Below, one piece after another: positions 43,341-52,113 of a DNA stretch of 64,000 bases. The DNA is from GCA-002733465 sp039969155 (lineage in GTDB: Bacteria > Pseudomonadota > Gammaproteobacteria > Enterobacterales > Kangiellaceae). Made by a program: the position numbers and the translations under genes. Numbering within the stretch: position 1 is the first letter of the stretch; each line of letters opens with the position of its first letter. The stretch spans positions 1-64,000 of the forward strand of contig JBDVOJ010000119.1 in the NCBI GenBank assembly GCA_039969155.1. The letters run 5' to 3'. The notes beneath the pieces are model-generated. The model ran no database searches, was not told the origin of the DNA, and was given only the letters and a program-made list of their open reading frames with translations.

Positions 43341-43415
43341 CCTATTTGATAAGTTTTGAATAGCTATTTAATAAGTTTATTAATTTCAAAGAGTTATAGA
43401 ATTCCAGAATGATAA
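43341..43415. promoter_or_regulatory. duplicated upstream module, copy A (DUF4166 gene)
   Basis: A 75-base stretch beginning CCTATTTGATAA and ending ATTCCAGAATGATAA aligns without gaps to 45350-45424 (about 56 of 75 positions identical; the first ten and last fifteen are perfect). ATTCCAGAAT is a near-palindrome and TGATAA occurs at both ends. It starts 93 bases upstream of the DUF4166 ATG. Confidence 0.65.
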
Positions 43416-43432
43416 TTTCGGATGTTCATAGA

Positions 43433-43858
43433 CTAGTTTTCACTCTTTAATAAAACCAAAGGAACCAATATCGACATCAAAGCTGTAATATTGACCAACA
43501 AATGAATATACACTCCATGTGATACCGAAATAGTACAATCAATAACAAACCAAATTAACAATGCGAATACCAATGGCAGTCGGTATTTAGTGACACCATG
43601 ATCTTCAATTGCCTGAATAACGATCCACATAATAGCTCCCCAACTCGCAACAGTCGCGCCAAATAATCGCACAATCATTGTTAATAAGGATTGAAACTCT
43701 GCATTCGAATTAGTTGTCATGTTAAAGATTGAAAACAATTCTTGTCGATATACCTCCCAAACAACGCTTGGAAAGTCGGTGGCTAGTGCAATGCCACCAA
43801 GCACATGAAATATGGCAACTAACTTTAGCCATTTTATTAAGATTGCATTATTCACCAT
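43433..43858 (-). CDS. small membrane protein of the desaturase operon
   Basis: A 141-residue protein with four hydrophobic segments (LKLVAIFHVLGGIALAT, LTMIVRLFGATVASWGAIMWIV, LPLVFALLIWFVID, LLVNITALMSILVPLVLL). No motif identifies it; DoxX-like fold is one possibility. Its ATG overlaps the stop of the DCC1 gene (TAATG at 43856-43860), so it is translationally coupled as the third gene of the desaturase-DCC1 unit. Confidence 0.78.
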   Translation of the reverse strand: MVNNAILIKWLKLVAIFHVLGGIALATDFPSVVWEVYRQELFSIFNMTTNSNAEFQSLLTMIVRLFGATVASWGAIMWIVIQAIEDHGVTKYRLPLVFALLIWFVIDCTISVSHGVYIHLLVNITALMSILVPLVLLKSEN

Positions 43859-44265
43859 TAAAACCTCGAATTAGAGGAGTGTTTTGAGAGATTATCAATT
43901 TTTGTTTTTCCCATTAATTTTAATAACAAGTTCCGAAAGCTTCTTAATAGCGGATAGGTTATGCGAGAAAGTCGTTTAGACTTAAAACACCAATGATTAA
44001 ACTTATTAAATAGGCCATTGTTACTACTAATTAAAGCCAACACATTAATTGCTTCGGAAGCATAGTAATAAGCCTCATCTATAATTAAGACCATTCCTTG
44101 GTCAATATCGAGACCTCTATCGGAAATCTGCTTTATTTGTTGGTTGTCTTCTCGCGCGTTAATTAACACCAACTCCCCCACCGACTTTCTAATATTAACC
44201 ATGCGGCAATAGTTATCACATAGCGGGCACTCTTCATCATAAACTAAGTAGATTTTCTGTTTCAT
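43858..44265 (-). CDS. DCC1-like thiol-disulfide oxidoreductase (DUF393)
   Basis: A 135-residue protein. YDEECPLCDNYCRMV at the N-terminus is the DxxCxxC motif that gives the DCC family its name, followed by a thioredoxin-like fold (LVLINAREDNQQI, ALALIS-type helices). Predicted thiol-disulfide oxidoreductase of the cytoplasm or membrane face. The ATG overlaps the desaturase stop (ATGA, 44262-44265). Position between a desaturase and a membrane protein suggests a role in lipid or membrane redox chemistry, but this is inference. Confidence 0.88.
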   Translation of the reverse strand: MKQKIYLVYDEECPLCDNYCRMVNIRKSVGELVLINAREDNQQIKQISDRGLDIDQGMVLIIDEAYYYASEAINVLALISSNNGLFNKFNHWCFKSKRLSRITYPLLRSFRNLLLKLMGKTKIDNLSKHSSNSRF

Positions 44266-45278
44266 GATTGTCGCTGCTCGCTCAAAAAGTCACCATGATT
44301 GTCTTGACCACTAATGGGTATTAATTCTCTTCTAGCTGGTAAATCGTCAGGCAACTTGAAATCCCAAGCAAGTCCCCATTTTTTGAAAAGCATCAGCACC
44401 CACCACCCGGGGTCCGCTTGGCCTTTTTCAATACCTAACAAAGCCGAGCCAGGATAAGCATGATGATTATTGTGCCAGCTTTCTCCCATAGTGATCAGCG
44501 AACTAAAGCGAATGTTAAACCCTTGCACAGCAGCACCCTGAACATGCCAACGTCGTTCTCCTTCATTATGTGCGAAATATCCAATTAGCCAATGCCCGGT
44601 AACACTTGCGGCAACTCGCATACAGATTCCCCAAATCACCCAAGGCATTCCACCGATAGCAAAGAGCAATATCGCCCATGGAAGTTGCTGCCACATCCAA
44701 TAATTTTCCATAAACCGATAAACCTCATCATTCTCAAAGGATTTCTCAGGAATAAACATCGGAGGGTTTTCTAACTCAATATCACAATGAAGCTGCCAAA
44801 AGGCGTCAATAATCATAGGTTGTTGATGGGAAAAGTAGTCATGGCATTGCGACTGTCGCTGTGCCCAATCTCTCATATCGTGGGTAAACATCATACCTTT
44901 AGGTCCGGCCAAACCAACCAACACACCCAAATGCACATTAAAATATTCTAACCATTTTGGGCATTGATAACTATTGTGTATTAGCTTTCGGTGCATTCCA
45001 AGCGAATGTCCTAAACACAGAGTTGTGACGGTTGATATAAGGAAAACCAAAAACGCTTCTAATGAGAAAGTGTAGATACCTCCAAATATTGCGCTTAAAT
45101 AGATAAAAGTGATCCAGGCAGATTTCTTTGCAGACCAAACCACTTTTCCTGCTGATGCGTTACAGCGACTTGATTCGACGATGCGCTCATTACAGTAGTC
45201 GCCTCGTTCAAGACGGGAGCTAGTTAAGGGTTGCTGAATATCTGCTTTCGCTTTAAGCTTTTTGGTTGTTTTTATCAT
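44262..45278 (-). CDS. acyl-CoA/fatty acid desaturase
   Basis: A 338-residue integral membrane di-iron desaturase. Histidine boxes are seen: HSLGMHRKLIH (box 1), CHDYFSHQ (box 2 region) and WHNNHHAYPGS (box 3, HxxHH). Hydrophobic helices flank box 1. It introduces double bonds into membrane fatty acids and is common in cold-adapted marine bacteria. First gene of an operon with DCC1 and a membrane protein; the upstream module at 45350-45424 is shared with the DUF4166 gene. Confidence 0.92.
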   Translation of the reverse strand: MIKTTKKLKAKADIQQPLTSSRLERGDYCNERIVESSRCNASAGKVVWSAKKSAWITFIYLSAIFGGIYTFSLEAFLVFLISTVTTLCLGHSLGMHRKLIHNSYQCPKWLEYFNVHLGVLVGLAGPKGMMFTHDMRDWAQRQSQCHDYFSHQQPMIIDAFWQLHCDIELENPPMFIPEKSFENDEVYRFMENYWMWQQLPWAILLFAIGGMPWVIWGICMRVAASVTGHWLIGYFAHNEGERRWHVQGAAVQGFNIRFSSLITMGESWHNNHHAYPGSALLGIEKGQADPGWWVLMLFKKWGLAWDFKLPDDLPARRELIPISGQDNHGDFLSEQRQS

Positions 45279-45349
45279 CTGCCCAACTCCTAATTAGTTG
45301 ATTGATTTGATTCAATTGAAACTATATCGCTCTGTTCGGACAAATAATT

Positions 45350-45424
45350 CCTATTTGATAAAAATTGAATAGCAAAATATAAACTACAATATATTCAATA
45401 AGTTACATCATTCCAGAATGATAA
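45350..45424. promoter_or_regulatory. duplicated upstream module, copy B (desaturase operon)
   Basis: Counterpart of 43341-43415: the same CCTATTTGATAA start, TTGAATAGC core and ATTCCAGAATGATAA end at the same spacing over 75 bases. It starts 72 bases upstream of the desaturase ATG and lies in the divergent gap to the serine hydrolase at 45557. Confidence 0.65.
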
Positions 45425-45556
45425 GTGAAGACTATTAAACTGTTCACGTTACTAATCTAAGTCTTCAAAGCGAACTAATTAAGAGCTCCAACCAATTTGC
45501 CTAAGAATTCGTTTCATGGCATGTTTAGAAGTATTACAAATAAATTGAGAGTAACG

Positions 45557-46645
45557 ATGATACTTACAAAACAAGGATGTCTTTTGTTGATTTTAGTTGG
45601 AGCTTTTTTATCTTCGGGTTTACAGGCTAAAGAGCCCTCTTTATTTGATGTTGCTCATCAAAAAATGAAACCCAATGTTTACACCAACATTGACTCAATG
45701 TTGGTGTACCAAAACAACAAACTGATTAGCCAACACTATTACGGACGATTCAACTCAAATACGACTCACAGAACCCACTCAACTTTTAAAAGCATTAACG
45801 CCTTAATCACGCTTCTAGCCATAGACCAAGGTCTGTTACGGCGAGATGAATTCGCCTTGCCTCTACTCAGTCGATTTGCCAAGCCAACTAGGACTGACCG
45901 GCGGAGGCAACAGATTAGAGTAAAACATCTCTTAAATATGACGTCTGGCTTGGCTTGTGATGAAGCACCGGGCTCAAACGGTCCCAACCACGAATTTGGT
46001 GTGGACGAAGGTCAAACACCGCTTCAATATAGCTTGGATATCCCCATGTCCTCAGAGCCTGGCGAGCAGTGGCAATATTGTAGTGCAAATAGTTTTCTAT
46101 TAGCCGCTTCGGTTTCCGCAGCGCTGGCGAGAGCTGATCGAGAAAATATTTTTGAGTTTGCAGACAAATATTTGATGCAACCGTTGGAAATAAACAACTA
46201 CCGGCTTACCAAAAGTGCTAATGGAAAGTTTTTGAATGGACAAGGAAACTCGCATTTTATACCAAACGATTTGGCAAAATTTGGCTTGCTACTGCTTAAT
46301 CAAGGAATGTGGAATAATCAAAGGCTTTTATCCAAATCGAGTATTGAGTCAATATTAACGCCGGTGATGCCAATTAATTGGTCATTCACAAGCAATCTTA
46401 AATTAGTACAGCAACCCGTAACAAAATATTCAAATCAGTGGTATCACACTAATTTTGAACTAAATTCAAAATCGATAGCGACTATGCACAGTTGGGGCAA
46501 TGGTGGGCAGTACATTTTTGTTATCCCATCAATAGACGCCGTTGTTGTTTTTACCGGTAGCAATCAGGGCGATTTTCAAAAACAGCAACAACCGTTTGAT
46601 ATTATGCACAAATATATCCTACCGCAGCTTTTATCAAAAAGTTGA
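45557..46645 (+). CDS. exported beta-lactamase-fold serine hydrolase
   Basis: A 362-residue exported protein from the chosen start, with a signal peptide (MILTKQGCLLLILVGAFLSS, cleaved near LQAKE). Ser-x-x-Lys is STFK in HRTHSTFKSINALITLL; WQYCSANSFLLA sits at the Tyr-x-Asn position (YCS, so the motif is altered); HSWGNGGQYIFV replaces the KTG strand. It is thus a beta-lactamase/penicillin-binding-like esterase or peptidase of the same type as the gene at 36682. ATG 45557 has GAGAG 7 bases upstream; an in-frame ATG 45521 and TTG 45497 are alternatives. Confidence 0.85.
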   Translation: MILTKQGCLLLILVGAFLSSGLQAKEPSLFDVAHQKMKPNVYTNIDSMLVYQNNKLISQHYYGRFNSNTTHRTHSTFKSINALITLLAIDQGLLRRDEFALPLLSRFAKPTRTDRRRQQIRVKHLLNMTSGLACDEAPGSNGPNHEFGVDEGQTPLQYSLDIPMSSEPGEQWQYCSANSFLLAASVSAALARADRENIFEFADKYLMQPLEINNYRLTKSANGKFLNGQGNSHFIPNDLAKFGLLLLNQGMWNNQRLLSKSSIESILTPVMPINWSFTSNLKLVQQPVTKYSNQWYHTNFELNSKSIATMHSWGNGGQYIFVIPSIDAVVVFTGSNQGDFQKQQQPFDIMHKYILPQLLSKS

Positions 46646-46735
46646 GCGACTTTCATATGGTGTAAATTCACCTATCGCCTAATAAAACTCTACCCGAAAA
46701 TCTAAAATCTTCAAGACATCTTGTTATTCCTCTTT

Positions 46736-46750
46736 GGGCCTTTAAGGCCC
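46736..46750 (+). repeat. short perfect hairpin GGGCCT-TTA-AGGCCC
   Basis: The 6-bp stem lies 91 bases after the serine hydrolase stop. A few T bases follow (CCCTTTAAC), which is too few for a confident terminator, so it is recorded as an inverted repeat. Confidence 0.4.
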
Positions 46751-46854
46751 CCTTTAACAGAAAAGAAACAACATTTTTTAATACCATGACACATTTCCAA
46801 TTCTTTTTGCGCTTATACGGTTAACAACCCAATAAAGTAAACAGGAATCTAGAA

Positions 46855-47562
46855 ATGAAAACGCTACTCCCTATCCTATTTTTAATCAGCCTTTTAGGTT
46901 GCGCCTCAGCACCAGCGGTGCATGAGTACAGCCATAAACCCTATGAGCCAGAAGGAGAAATTCCAGAAAAAGTCATTATTAAAAAACCGTTCGAACAAGC
47001 ATGGAATCACCTTATTAAAGAACTAGCCACTAACTTCTTTAGTGTGAGGCAAATTGATAAAGCTTCTCGCTTTGTCAGCATAGATGCCAGCCAAGATGCA
47101 GGTGGCATTGGCAGAGGCAATGACTGGTGGCTAAAATATGCAACTTGCGGTACTTCCAAACGACACATTAGCTACGACAATAAAGAGTATGGCTATGCCT
47201 ACGACCCCATCAGTACCAATCCTTACCAAGTTGCATTTAAAAATCACTATCGCTACTGGGATGAAATAACACCACACATCAGCCCACGAATTAACATGAA
47301 TATTTATATGTCACCAATCGACGAAAACACAACAGAGATGAGCGTTAATGCGCGTTATAGCTTTACCAAATCCGGTAGCGTGAAACGATACTCCTATCGG
47401 CAAAATGGAAATTATCTATTTGAAGAAAACACCTCCTTAGGCGCAGTAACGGTCGCGTTTACCTCACAAAAACCGGGTATTTTTCCAGCCGATGTTACAC
47501 CACCGATTTATTGCTATTCCAAAGGCGAGTTAGAAAAGTCGGTGATCGAATTAGTTAAATAG
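46855..47562 (+). CDS. lipoprotein of unknown function
   Basis: A 235-residue lipoprotein: signal peptide with lipobox LLGC (Cys16). The next part, VIIKKPFEQAWNHLIKELATNFFSVRQIDKASRFVSI, resembles the N-terminus of BamC/NlpB-like or other small outer-membrane lipoprotein domains, followed by a tyrosine-rich C-terminal segment. No close family is recognised. AGGA lies 8 bases before the ATG. It is the first of three closely spaced genes (gaps of 9 and 29 bases). Confidence 0.8.
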   Translation: MKTLLPILFLISLLGCASAPAVHEYSHKPYEPEGEIPEKVIIKKPFEQAWNHLIKELATNFFSVRQIDKASRFVSIDASQDAGGIGRGNDWWLKYATCGTSKRHISYDNKEYGYAYDPISTNPYQVAFKNHYRYWDEITPHISPRINMNIYMSPIDENTTEMSVNARYSFTKSGSVKRYSYRQNGNYLFEENTSLGAVTVAFTSQKPGIFPADVTPPIYCYSKGELEKSVIELVK

Positions 47563-47571
47563 GATATCAAA

Positions 47572-48003
47572 ATGAAAAAGATAATTTATCAAGCTCTATG
47601 CTTCATGGTGTTGATTTTTTTGATGAGTGCATGTGGCGGAGGCTCTAGTAACTCGGAGGATACTCAGAATCAAACACCTTCAGTTTTGGCGGGCGATCAT
47701 CAAACGGTTACTTCGGGCGACACTGTCAATCTGAATGCACAAGCATCAGACCTCGATGGAACTGTCAGCATAATACTCTGGCAGCAAATTGCCGGAGAAA
47801 TCGTGGAATTAACCGCTTACGACACTTTGGCGACAAGCTTTACTGCCCCAGAAGTCTCAGTCTCAGAAACGCTTACTTTCATCATAATAGTCACAGACAA
47901 CAACAACGCAACAGCCAGCGATACGGTAAATGTTATCGTTGAACCCGCTGATAAAACCTGCCAATTGAATATTTCACAATTAGCCAATTGCACCCTTGAA
48001 TAA
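47572..48003 (+). CDS. lipoprotein with PKD-like domain
   Basis: A 143-residue lipoprotein with lipobox MSAC followed by a Gly/Ser-rich tail. The remainder is a single PKD/Ig-like beta-sandwich (VTSGDTVNLNAQASDLDG, ILWQQIAG, VTDNNNATASDTVNVIV), a domain usually used for surface binding. The C-terminus has two cysteines (KTCQLN, LANCTLE). Second gene of the unit beginning at 46855. Confidence 0.8.
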   Translation: MKKIIYQALCFMVLIFLMSACGGGSSNSEDTQNQTPSVLAGDHQTVTSGDTVNLNAQASDLDGTVSIILWQQIAGEIVELTAYDTLATSFTAPEVSVSETLTFIIIVTDNNNATASDTVNVIVEPADKTCQLNISQLANCTLE

Positions 48004-48032
48004 TCTAAAACTGTATCAATTAGGAGAATCCA

Positions 48033-48656
48033 ATGAACCAATTAAAAAAATTTAGTATTGCTATTTCGTTTGCCGGTTTAATTAGCACTTCGATGGCTGG
48101 AACAATCGATGACGACTATGCATCAGGTGATATTTTAACAGCACAACATATGCAAAACATCAAACAAGCAGTCAATGACAATGATTCGCGGATTACAGAA
48201 AATGCCGGAGCTATTAGTTCCAGCGGCTTGATCAGTTATTCGGCAATTGATAGTTTTAGTTGTGATAGTGGTAATACTGACTTTATTGAGGACGAGTATT
48301 CTAAAGTAGCCGACCTTGGTCAATTTACCAAAACCGCTGATGGTTCAATAATGGATCTGACTTTCAACGGAACACTTTATATCCGCACGATGGAAGGTAC
48401 AGGCGCCAGATTCGAGTTACGGGTTAATGACTTGCCGACCACTATAGGCAGAGCGAGAGCAGCCATCAAGAGTCCAGGAATCGCCTTTCAAGTATCGATA
48501 GCGGGATTATTTGAAAACCTCAGTGTGGGAAATCATACCGTCAGTATGTGGGTCTCTGGTGCTCATGGCGGAGGCACATTAGCTTTGGTTGATGCGGGCT
48601 GTTGGTCTACGGATGTCGTACTTGTTAAAGAATTTAATTTGCTTGTCCCGCGCTAG
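48033..48656 (+). CDS. exported protein of unknown function
   Basis: A 207-residue exported protein (signal peptide ending STSMAG). An N-terminal helical stretch with SGDILTAQHMQNIKQAVNDN is the kind of sequence seen at the start of phage-tail-like or secreted beta-rich proteins; the C-terminal 140 residues look like a compact jelly-roll (LTFNGTLYIRTME, FELRVNDLP, GNHTVSMWVSGA). Two cysteines (FSCDS and GCWS) may pair. A GGAG precedes the ATG. Third gene of the small cassette; function not known. Confidence 0.75.
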   Translation: MNQLKKFSIAISFAGLISTSMAGTIDDDYASGDILTAQHMQNIKQAVNDNDSRITENAGAISSSGLISYSAIDSFSCDSGNTDFIEDEYSKVADLGQFTKTADGSIMDLTFNGTLYIRTMEGTGARFELRVNDLPTTIGRARAAIKSPGIAFQVSIAGLFENLSVGNHTVSMWVSGAHGGGTLALVDAGCWSTDVVLVKEFNLLVPR

Positions 48657-48807
48657 ACCGTGCGACGCATCTCTTTCAGCCTACGAGTCGAAACAACTTA
48701 GGGTTACTGTCTATCGATAGCAGTAACCTAACTATTGTATGGTACTGGAATTTAGATTAATGTAATAAGCAGAATAGCTTTTTTGCATTGTTTATTAAGG
48801 TACATCT

Positions 48808-49161
48808 ATGAATAATAAGGAGCGACTTGCAGTTTGGAGAGCCTTATCGGAACTCTTTTTAGATACGGAAATCGATCGCTCACTCCACCAAAGCATTGCG
48901 CAAACCATTAAACTCTCTGAATACACACTTCAACAAGTTGAAGATATTCTTTGGGCTGAAGTTTATCCAGTGTTAAAACAGAACTTGGCAAGCACTGCCG
49001 GAATTTGGGACGGTTGGTCTGATTCATGGTTGCAAGAAAACTTGCAAGCTTATGAAAATCCAGAGTTCATTCGGAAAAAAAGTATCTTTTACAAAACCGG
49101 TGTTTCAAACGAAATCAAACAACATTGGTCAGAAATTACCAAACTCGTTAACTCTATTTAG
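48808..49161 (+). CDS. DUF7079 family protein
   Basis: A 117-residue cytoplasmic protein. The sequence AVWRALSELFLDTEID, LQQVEDILWAEVYPVLKQNL and STAGIWDGWSDSWL matches the small DUF7079 family of mainly proteobacterial proteins of unknown function. It is alone between the exported-protein cassette and the EF-hand gene. The TAAGG Shine-Dalgarno is well placed. Confidence 0.78.
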   Translation: MNNKERLAVWRALSELFLDTEIDRSLHQSIAQTIKLSEYTLQQVEDILWAEVYPVLKQNLASTAGIWDGWSDSWLQENLQAYENPEFIRKKSIFYKTGVSNEIKQHWSEITKLVNSI

Positions 49162-49320
49162 ATTCGTTCACATCGCATCGCATTTGCTATAGCTTAAAAC
49201 AGCTAAAATCGATAATTCTAGTGACTTAAGTCAACACCATCTAACCTCTTCCAATGCTAGAGTTTATTAGCTCTGTTTCAGACAGTTTATTCTTGCTCAA
49301 CAACCTGAATGAGGTTCCTC

Positions 49321-49941
49321 ATGAAAGCTATTAAAACCGCAATCACTCTCGCAACAACAACGACTCTTTTATTGTTCTCAACCGACTCCATTTATGCGGA
49401 CCAGATCCTTCCAGATAGGGGGCCAATTCCCTTCGAACTCTATGATATCGATAACGACGGTTCAATTAGCAAAACTGAGTTTGAAAAAATCAGAGCGAAA
49501 CGATTAGCGCAGAAGAGTTCGAAAAGTCGAGGACGAGGCCAAGGAACTAAAAACAAAATGCCAGAATTTAACGACTTTGATGTGGATAAGAATGGCTCAC
49601 TGTCGCCAACGGAGTTGGAATCTGGTCAACAAAAAATGAGAAATACCAAATCCAATAAAAAGCAATGGAAAAAGAATTCGGGAAAAGCTCAAGGTAACAG
49701 GTCTAACAGACCGAGTTTTGAGGACTTTGATATTAACAAAAACGGCAGTATTGATGAAGCAGAGTTCAACAAGGCTCGCGCATTAAGAATGAGCGAACGA
49801 GCTAAACAAAACTATCAAATGAAAAATGCAGGCAAAATGGCATCTTTCAAAGATATAGATTCCAATAACGACGGACTAATCACACCTGAAGAGTTTTCCA
49901 AGCACCAAGCAATGAAAAGCAAGAGTATTAACAACAATTGA
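49321..49941 (+). CDS. exported EF-hand calcium-binding protein
   Basis: A 206-residue protein with a signal peptide (TTTTLLLFSTDSIYA). Four EF-hand loops are visible: DIDNDGSISKTEF, DVDKNGSLSPTEL, DINKNGSIDEAEF and DSNNDGLITPEEF, each with D-x-D/N-x-D/N-G and a final Glu. The linkers are Lys/Arg/Ser/Asn rich. Such proteins bind Ca2+ in the periplasm or outside. GAGG lies 6 bases before the ATG at 49321; an ATG at 49309 is an alternative. It lies just upstream of the hydrogenase gene but 80 bases apart and with no obvious functional link. Confidence 0.85.
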   Translation: MKAIKTAITLATTTTLLLFSTDSIYADQILPDRGPIPFELYDIDNDGSISKTEFEKIRAKRLAQKSSKSRGRGQGTKNKMPEFNDFDVDKNGSLSPTELESGQQKMRNTKSNKKQWKKNSGKAQGNRSNRPSFEDFDINKNGSIDEAEFNKARALRMSERAKQNYQMKNAGKMASFKDIDSNNDGLITPEEFSKHQAMKSKSINNN

Positions 49942-50023
49942 TATCTTCCTTCTCGCTTGTGTTTGATTTGACAAACCAGTATCGAGTAATGGAAAATTTG
50001 TTGCTCCTGCAGAGGAGTACGCC

Positions 50024-52108
50024 ATGATCACAGTTTCAATTAACGGTAGAACCGTTCAAGTTTCCGAAGGAGCGACATTACTCGACGCTGCTCGCGAAGC
50101 CTCAGTGCATGTGCCAACGTTATGTCACTACCCTCGACTGCCGTCGCATGCTGTGTGCCGAATGTGCTTAGTGCAAGTTGCAGGAGTATCGCGCCCCCAG
50201 CCTGCCTGCGTAACCAAAGCCAATGAAGGCGATGTGGTTGAAACAGACACCCAAGAACTTCAAGAGTTTAGGCAAGCAGACGCTGAATGGATTCTCTCTC
50301 GCCACCCAAATGACTGTATGCGATGTGAAGTGAACGGAGCTTGTCAATTACAAAACCTGGTCAATGAAAATCAATGGCAAGAACGCTGGGAGAACGTTGA
50401 ACGCGGGTCAACAGAGCACCCTGAACACCAACTGACCGACCATACTTCACCGAGCATTTGGCGCGACTTATCAAAATGTATTGAGTGCGGCTTATGTGTA
50501 GAAGCGTGTGGAGAAGCCGGCCAACAACAATATGTAATTGGTTTTGCTGAAAAAGGGGCTGGACGTTTACCAGTCACTGTATTCGATCAATCGTTGGCTG
50601 ACTCGCAATGTATTTCTTGTGGTCAATGTACTTTAGTTTGTCCGGTGGGTGCACTGATAGAAACACCTCACTGGCATGAAGTATTGCATACACTAGATGC
50701 ACATAGGCACGTCTCAGTAGTTCAAGTTGCTCCGGCAACAAGAATTGCGATTAGCGAAGAGTTTGGGATGAAGCCTGGCGTGGTCAGCACCGGCAGACTG
50801 ATTAATGCTTTAAGGGCATTGGGGTTTGACTATGTGTTTGACACCAACTTCGCTGCAGATTTAACCATCATGGAAGAAGGCTCAGAACTATTAACACGTC
50901 TTAAAGACAATGAAGGAAAACATAAACTGCCTCTTTTTACCTCATGCTGTCCCGGTTGGGTGAACTGGGTAGAAATTAATCGACCCGATCTTATTCCACA
51001 TTTAAGCACCACCAAGTCGCCTCAACAAATGCATGGTGCATTATCCAAACGTGGCATTTTTGTTGACACTCTTGGACCGGAATTTATGCGAGGTGAAAAA
51101 GAACCCTACGTGGTGAGTGTAATGCCCTGCACAGCGAAAAAAGATGAAGCTGAGCGGCCCGGAATGTCAGGTGATTTAGATCATGTGCTAACAACTCGAG
51201 AGTTAGCGAAAATGATAAGACTTCGTGGTATCGCATTTAATACCTTACCAGAAGATGGTGAGTTCGATCATCCGCTAGGAGAAAGCACAGGTGCAGGACA
51301 AATATTCGGCGCTTCCGGCGGGGTCATGGAAGCAGTCGTGCGCACTGCCAGCCACTTGCTCGACACGGAAAATCCCCAACCAATCGATTGGCATCAATTG
51401 CGCGGAATAGACAAAGGTATCAAAACAGCGGATATCCCCGGTGTCGGTAAGGTCGCGATTTGCAATGGGATAGCGTCAGCGCAGCAAATGCTAAAAACAC
51501 CTAACTGGAAACATCAGTATCAAGCAATTGAAGTCATGGCTTGTGTTGGGGGATGTCTCGGAGGTGGAGGAGAACCCAAGTCTTTAGATCCCGATGTTTT
51601 AAATAAGCGCATGCAAGCGATCTACCAGCTTGATAAAAATGCGCCTCGAAGACGCTCTTATCAAAATCGAGATGTGCAAAAATTGTATGACACTGAGTTG
51701 AAAACCCCTAACTCAGCGGAGGCTCACAAATTATTGCATACCAGCTATGCGGCCCGCCGCTCGAAACGCTTGTTACTGATGCAGTTTCTTGACGGTGTCG
51801 ATCGGCGCGATGGTGACCAAGTTAGTCGACTATTTGTTAAAGATGCGGTGTGGTCGACAGCTTCACCATTTGGAAATATACATGGTACTGCCGAAATTAA
51901 GACACTCATTGAAACTCGATTGCCACCACGCAAATTCGGCGCAAAGTTTGAACAACACCGAATGGCGCACGCGGCCAATACCGATGATCTTACTGTGATA
52001 ACGCCGACTGGTGAACGATGTCGATTCCACATGACTATTGTGAATATCGATAAAAAAGGTGACCCAAAACTAATGATCGCTAGACTGGAAAGAGAAGTGC
52101 TTGAGTGA
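50024..52108 (+). CDS. [FeFe] hydrogenase with C-terminal NTF2/SnoaL-like domain
   Basis: A 694-residue soluble protein without signal peptide. Domains in order: N-terminal [2Fe-2S] ferredoxin (Cys34, 45, 48, 62); His-Cys3 [4Fe-4S] segment (His94, Cys98, 101, 107); two [4Fe-4S] motifs (Cys152/155/158/162 and Cys196/199/202/206); H-cluster domain with all three signatures, TSCCPGW (Cys308-309), MPCTAKKDE (Cys369) and EVMACVGGCLGGGGEP (Cys507, 511); then SAEAHKLLHTSY, the small-subunit-type tail. This is the layout of the Clostridium pasteurianum-type monomeric enzyme (about 574 residues). The last 115 residues are extra and look like NTF2/SnoaL. Good GAGG upstream; no maturase (HydE/F/G) or NuoE/F-like partner in the window. 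Confidence 0.93.
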   Translation: MITVSINGRTVQVSEGATLLDAAREASVHVPTLCHYPRLPSHAVCRMCLVQVAGVSRPQPACVTKANEGDVVETDTQELQEFRQADAEWILSRHPNDCMRCEVNGACQLQNLVNENQWQERWENVERGSTEHPEHQLTDHTSPSIWRDLSKCIECGLCVEACGEAGQQQYVIGFAEKGAGRLPVTVFDQSLADSQCISCGQCTLVCPVGALIETPHWHEVLHTLDAHRHVSVVQVAPATRIAISEEFGMKPGVVSTGRLINALRALGFDYVFDTNFAADLTIMEEGSELLTRLKDNEGKHKLPLFTSCCPGWVNWVEINRPDLIPHLSTTKSPQQMHGALSKRGIFVDTLGPEFMRGEKEPYVVSVMPCTAKKDEAERPGMSGDLDHVLTTRELAKMIRLRGIAFNTLPEDGEFDHPLGESTGAGQIFGASGGVMEAVVRTASHLLDTENPQPIDWHQLRGIDKGIKTADIPGVGKVAICNGIASAQQMLKTPNWKHQYQAIEVMACVGGCLGGGGEPKSLDPDVLNKRMQAIYQLDKNAPRRRSYQNRDVQKLYDTELKTPNSAEAHKLLHTSYAARRSKRLLLMQFLDGVDRRDGDQVSRLFVKDAVWSTASPFGNIHGTAEIKTLIETRLPPRKFGAKFEQHRMAHAANTDDLTVITPTGERCRFHMTIVNIDKKGDPKLMIARLEREVLE

Positions 52109-52113
52109 GGAAA

